From contig ML770289.1 of NCBI GenBank assembly GCA_009733575.1, positions 1 to 11,739 of the forward strand: a DNA stretch of 11,739 nucleotides, given 5' to 3'. This DNA comes from Gymnopus androsaceus JB14. Lineage: Eukaryota > Basidiomycota > Agaricomycetes > Agaricales > Omphalotaceae. Below the pieces are notes generated by a model, which did no database searches, was not told where the DNA came from, and was given only the letters and a program-made list of their open reading frames with translations. Positions 8,746 through 11,739 of the stretch are shown here, in pieces; position 1 is the first letter of the stretch; every line of letters begins with the position of its first letter. A program made the position numbers and the translations under genes.

Positions 8746-10376
8746 CTAGTCACATCTCACAACTGAAAAAATGCACCATTCGTCTCGATAGTTTGTCACA
8801 GCAAGAGATCCATGAGCCTCCCCCGGGCTGCTCGACAAAAATGCAACCCTACCCATTTGCCCTTGATAGTTAGAAATAGTGAGCTCCACTTTCCCGTGGA
8901 ACAGATAGAATGGCGATATTGTGAGACCTCCCTCAGGTCCCTTGCATTCGACATAACTGATTCCCAGCATATTTACCCATTTACCGTTATTTCCTGCATT
9001 CATCGAACAGAAACTAGCAGTCAGAAGCGAAGCGTAATATAATCTATCCCCCGGAAATGTAAACATGCTCACCGACTAACTCAAATTTCCCACTGCGATC
9101 GGCCTTGGGCTTTACGACAAATTGAGCGTTTTCATCGAGTGTATGGTTTGTACAATTCAAATTTCCATTTTGATCAGTTTTAACGTAATTTCCTTGAGCA
9201 TTTTGCAGAGCAATCCTTCCAATAATAGTTGCGTGGGGCAGGAAATTAGATGGCCTAGTATTTTCCTTACACTTTAGCCGGCGGGAGCTTAGAAAAATGT
9301 TTTACTTACAAGTTCTCGATAGAGAAACGACATGTATCATCCTCTGAGTGTTTAACAGCCAAAGATCCATTGTAGTCGGGATTCCCTGGAGAACTGGAAA
9401 GGAAAAAAGTCTGATTATCTGGTCCTTCGATAGTGAAGCAGACTTTTCCACTGATATGTCGAACGCCAATGGTTAACCCGGATCCAGATCCTTCGCACTT
9501 GACATCATCGTAGTAGTACATGTTCACTACTTTCCCATTGCAACCTGCAGTGTTCTTGTGACAATCAAATTTGCAGAAAACTCGAGATTTGCGCACCTTC
9601 AAGCATCAGACACCCATTTCCTGTGGAGTGTACTTGGAATGCGGCGTAATCTTTAACCTTGGGTGATTGGAAGATTAAACCATTGGAATGGGTCGTCGTC
9701 ATGTATTGTCCATATTCGTCCTTGATGGCAATGAGGCCAGATACATTGGCAGAGATATCTTTTGCAGGAGCAAAAGTCCAGTAACTGCGTGTATCATGAA
9801 GATTCTTTGTCAAGGTCACCTCCATGAACAATGAACATTAACAAATCGACACTAGTCCGTTGCAAACTAGAGCCTTACTGCGACGTCAATCTGTTCACTA
9901 TTCACTGTCCACGCCATTTGGCCATCGGATCCATCTTGAGATGGACAAATTCTAGGCGGAATATTAATCTAATGACAAAAAGAACGAAATAATACAACTT
10001 ACACATAGTGCCCGCGGTTGGTTGAGACCTCATAGATATTCCAAAGATACAATGATTCCACCCCAGATACATATTCTCCCTCTGTGAAGAAAGCGGAAAC
10101 ACTGGCGTACAGACCACTTGAAGCGTGTCGAATCTGGTAGCAGTCGTTCGAATCTTTAGTAACCTCCCACTGCGGTAAAGAAAATAGAATAAATTTAGTC
10201 GACAGGTTTAATTTTCAAATAACCCATAAGACACCCACAATTTCATTATCTTGCTGGCTTTCTTGGTGAACATTCGATCTGAGGGTGGTTCCATACCTGG
10301 GTTCTTTTTCAATTACAACCAAGGTTTTTTGTTTATGGTTAGTAATGGTGTACGTGCCAGCCTCCAATTGAGTCAT
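8746..10376 (-). CDS. Three-domain fusion: CCL2-like lectin plus two tandem homologous domains (gene C)
   Basis: Seven exons on the minus strand: 10376-10239, 10169-10003, 9951-9879, 9819-9597, 9544-9310, 9254-9073 and 8993-8746. Introns are 69, 51, 59, 52, 55 and 79 bases and the product is 421 aa. All junctions keep frame (phases 0, 2, 0, 1, 2, 1). Residues 1-146 are a CCL2-like trefoil: start MTQLEAGTYTITN, WEVTKDSNDCYQ, GLYASVS, MAWTVNSEQ and SYWTFAPAK. Residues about 150-279 and 288-421 are two copies of one further domain. They share I(A)xxxxGxY, GKxVNM, VxCxG, GLTI, FLSSSPG and GSLAV. I do not recognise this domain. Its strand-turn pattern suggests another beta-trefoil or fascin-like fold, which is inference. 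No signal peptide or membrane segment is seen, so it is probably cytoplasmic. The donor of intron 5 (GTAAGT) overlaps an in-frame TAA at 9306-9308, so unspliced RNA would end after domain two. Intron 1 uses a GTGGGT donor and is the least certain junction. Confidence 0.83.
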
Positions 10377-10441
10377 GTTTAGGGTGGGAGAAGGAAGTAT
10401 TAAAGAAAAACTGCGAAGAACTCGAAGTGATTGTCTTTGGA

Positions 10442-10450
10442 CTTTATACT
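10442..10450 (-). promoter_or_regulatory. TATA box of gene C
   Basis: On the minus strand this reads AGTATAAAG, within CTTAGTATAAAGTCC, 66-74 bases upstream of the gene C ATG. It is the best TATA match of the three lectin genes. The leader between it and the ATG is rich in C and T (CCTTCTCCCACCCTAAAC), as usual for fungal promoters, and contains no upstream ATG. Confidence 0.55.
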
Positions 10451-10670
10451 AAGTGCTGTTGCGGATGCTACCACACAGATATCGCGGTATCTTAAGTCCG
10501 GTACTCATATTGCATTGTAGCGTATTGCCCCACGGTTTAGGGGGGCTAGTCACGCAGACTCGGAACCTATTACTATCTGACAAATTGCTAGTACTGGGGA
10601 CCCCGGACTGTACTAGGTTCAAAACTTGCGACAGAGAGATGATGGTTGAAACAGAGGCGTTGGAGATGTT

Positions 10671-11012
10671 GGGCGTGCATTGCTCTCGCATCAATCTATA
10701 GTACCAGATGTTTGTCACCTAGTCTGTTCATTGAGATTGCATTAAGTATTGGCGGGTAAGTACTATCGAAAACAAGTCTTGTGTACCTCCATTCACGGAT
10801 TCAATGAAGACGGTAAATGTGTTTGGTGGGCATTGCTCTTACATCAATCTTTAATCGCATCCCAGGATGTCTGTCACCTAGTCTTGTCACTGAAATTGTA
10901 TTATTGGCGGAGTTTTGAGTACTTCCATTCAATAAAGATTGCGAACTCTATCACATTCCAGTATGTCTGTCACCTAGTCTTATCATTTAGGTTGTGTTAT
11001 TAGTGGGGCTTC
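10671..11012 (+). repeat. Short direct-repeat array upstream of gene C
   Basis: The motif TGTCACCTAGTCT occurs three times, beginning at 10713, 10872 and 10968. It is followed each time by a TGT/TTGT(C)A...ATT(A)...TGG(C)GG(G) tail. The first two copies are also preceded by GCATTGCTCT(C/T)(G/A)CATCAATCT (from 10678 and 10830), giving a longer diverged unit of about 150 bases. The third copy is partial. This is tandem duplication in non-coding DNA about 300-600 bases upstream of the gene C start. It could include repeated upstream activating sites, or be neutral. No gene is seen between 10453 and 10670 either. Confidence 0.65.
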
Positions 11013-11564
11013 GAGGATTATTCTACTGAACAACCCCGTTGATCCGAAACAACCCTTCTGGCAACCCCTTTGTATCTTTTGATTCCCGGTCACGCCGGAT
11101 TTTGACCGAGGTGCAACTTTGACATGTATGCCGTCTGTGTCCAATGTGTCGATGGTCCACTATGATGACCCACGCCATGCCATCCTTCACCCTCCTCTTT
11201 GATCTAGCAACGTGCTCACGAAGCTGGAACCTTTTCAGTTGTACTTGGCAAGTACTTGGGAGTGGTATTGATAAAGAAGAGTAGCAAGGTTGGTATAGGT
11301 AATAGGTGCGCTTTTCTTTCTTGCAAGATACCCTCGGACTCACCAGCTTCTCTATATGTCAGATACTGCTCCACTCAATGTTGCCATGGAACATAGTCCC
11401 TTCAATTGAAACACCAATTCATCACTCAAATAATCCTAGGATGACAGTGAACCCACTGCCAGGGAAAGGGCGGGCGCATGACTCGGTGTGTTCGCAGCGT
11501 TGCGCGGTCCACGACAGTCGGTCCCGGATGCCTGTGGCCATCTTATTTTCAGTAGACCATTCAC
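11013..11564. other. Upstream DNA of gene C, no recognised gene
   Basis: Overlapping ORFs on the two strands (11023-11343 minus, 106 codons; 11306-11572 plus, 88 codons) have no recognisable domain, no hydrophobic core pattern and no lectin-like start. The minus frame is rich in basic residues, and the plus frame begins at an ATG with no nearby TATA-like box. They may be chance frames, or an exon of an unrecognised gene that continues outside the window. Confidence 0.35.
11241..11255. promoter_or_regulatory. 15-base palindrome GTACTTGGCAAGTAC
   Basis: Seven-base arms GTACTTG and CAAGTAC surround a single G, with a further AGTACTT overlap to the right. Such symmetry suits a dimeric DNA-binding protein, but the site lies about 865 bases from the gene C ATG and no regulator is identified. 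The palindrome is also intact in the noisy duplicate near 4342-4357. Confidence 0.25.
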
Positions 11565-11604
11565 GTTCTTAATAGCTACTTATTCTATGTTCTCAATAGC
11601 TATA
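11565..11604 (+). repeat. Two-copy 24-base-spaced repeat
   Basis: GTTCTTAATAGCTACT at 11565 is followed 24 bases later by GTTCTCAATAGCTATA. It is a small imperfect tandem duplication in non-coding DNA, with no function apparent. Confidence 0.5.
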
Positions 11605-11687
11605 CTCCTCCAATACACTTAGAGTTCAATTCTGCTGTGACCCATTGCAACACTGGTGTCACTGCCACCGTTATGCGGGAATTTTGA

Positions 11688-11726
11688 GGGTTGTTAAATC
11701 CCAACAACCCCTTCAACAGGGTTGTT
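11688..11726. repeat. Inverted repeat cluster of GGGTTGTT near the right edge
   Basis: GGGTTGTT at 11688-11695 and 11719-11726 flank its complement AACAACCC at 11703-11710, so alternative hairpins can form. Just to the left, ACACTGGTGTCACTG (from about 11650) contains the palindrome ACTGGTGTCA-type symmetry in part. The cluster could be the end of a small transposable element extending beyond the window. No target-site duplication can be checked here. Confidence 0.35.
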
Positions 11727-11739
11727 GAGTAGAATTATC

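Larger units (their letters stand above)
9194..11739 (+). repeat. Inverted duplicate, clean arm
   Basis: This is the reliable arm of the inverted pair. It contains most of gene C (start codon through the beginning of exon 6) and all upstream DNA to the window edge. Its reading frames and splice sites are intact, whereas the partner at 3785-6704 is insertion-rich. The left boundary at 9194 falls inside exon 6, an unlikely natural repeat end but an unremarkable read or clip end. The right boundary lies beyond the window. Confidence 0.85.

Noticed and set aside
8746..9072. A separate 108-aa gene starting MSMFTFPGDR
   Set aside because: The first part of this frame lies in intron 6 of gene C. 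The remainder is exon 7, homologous to the second half of domain two.
9306..9602. A separate 98-aa single-exon gene ending at the TAA at 9306
   Set aside because: Its first residues translate intron 4. Proper splicing joins its body to the lectin exons upstream, and the GTAAGT donor joins it to exon 6 downstream in frame.
11023..11572. ORFs of 106 and 88 codons upstream of gene C
   Set aside because: No family likeness, overlapping frames and no supporting promoter or splice signals. Described only as unexplained upstream DNA.
3338..11739. A natural long palindrome or a transposon with terminal inverted repeats of more than 2.5 kb
   Set aside because: One arm has intact genes and the other carries extra bases at an even rate in exons, introns and spacers. 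One arm boundary falls inside exon 6 of gene C, and no transposase frame or target duplication is seen. Read error explains this better.
1..11739. CRISPR array, tRNA, rRNA, bacterial operon or phage module
   Set aside because: No regularly spaced identical repeats, no tRNA cloverleaf core or rRNA signature noticed, and all supported genes have spliceosomal introns.

Overview
The window looks like nuclear DNA of a mushroom-forming fungus (a basidiomycete, probably Agaricomycetes). The protein-coding capacity is split into short exons by introns of 51-79 bases with GT...AG ends, and there is no bacterial-style operon packing. The three genes that can be modelled all belong to, or contain, the fungal ricin-B-type beta-trefoil lectin family typified by CCL2 of Coprinopsis cinerea. 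The organism call rests on family knowledge and intron style. The gene models rest on reading frames that stay open across every proposed splice junction.

Layout. 1-1527: no convincing gene, only a weak small ORF (681-899, minus). 1528-2135 minus: lectin gene A, 4 exons, 144 aa. 2136-3193: its promoter plus intergenic DNA holding old duplicated flank modules. 3194-3337 and 6705-6847: a nearly identical 144-base direct repeat. Between these copies, 3338-6704 is a block that does not behave like finished sequence. Its part from about 3785 on is the reverse complement of 9194-11739, but is about 15% longer because of scattered one- to few-base insertions and stretched homopolymers. 6848-7265: promoter region of lectin gene B. 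7266-7887 plus: gene B, 4 exons, 143 aa. 7888-8745: convergent intergenic region with duplicated flank modules. 8746-10376 minus: gene C, 7 exons, 421 aa. It starts with a CCL2-like lectin domain and continues into two tandem, mutually homologous domains of about 130 aa. 10377-11739: upstream DNA of gene C with a TATA-like box, three copies of a short direct-repeat motif and a few small palindromes.

Reading together. Genes A, B and the first four exons of C share intron positions and phases, and exon lengths are almost the same (144/167/61/63, 144/164/61/63 and 138/167/73 followed by a longer fourth exon). They are therefore copies of one ancestral gene. A and B look like single-domain cytoplasmic lectins of the defence type. 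C is a fusion whose extra domains arose by internal duplication, shown by a phase-1 intron at the same place in both. None of the three has a signal peptide.

The main caution is that the inverted duplication at 3338-6704 is most simply an uncorrected long-read or gap-fill insertion between two overlapping contig ends. The broken gene C copy in it should not be counted as a genomic pseudogene until this is tested. Removing that block together with one copy of the 144-base repeat leaves a compact divergent pair (A and B) followed by a convergent pair (B and C).
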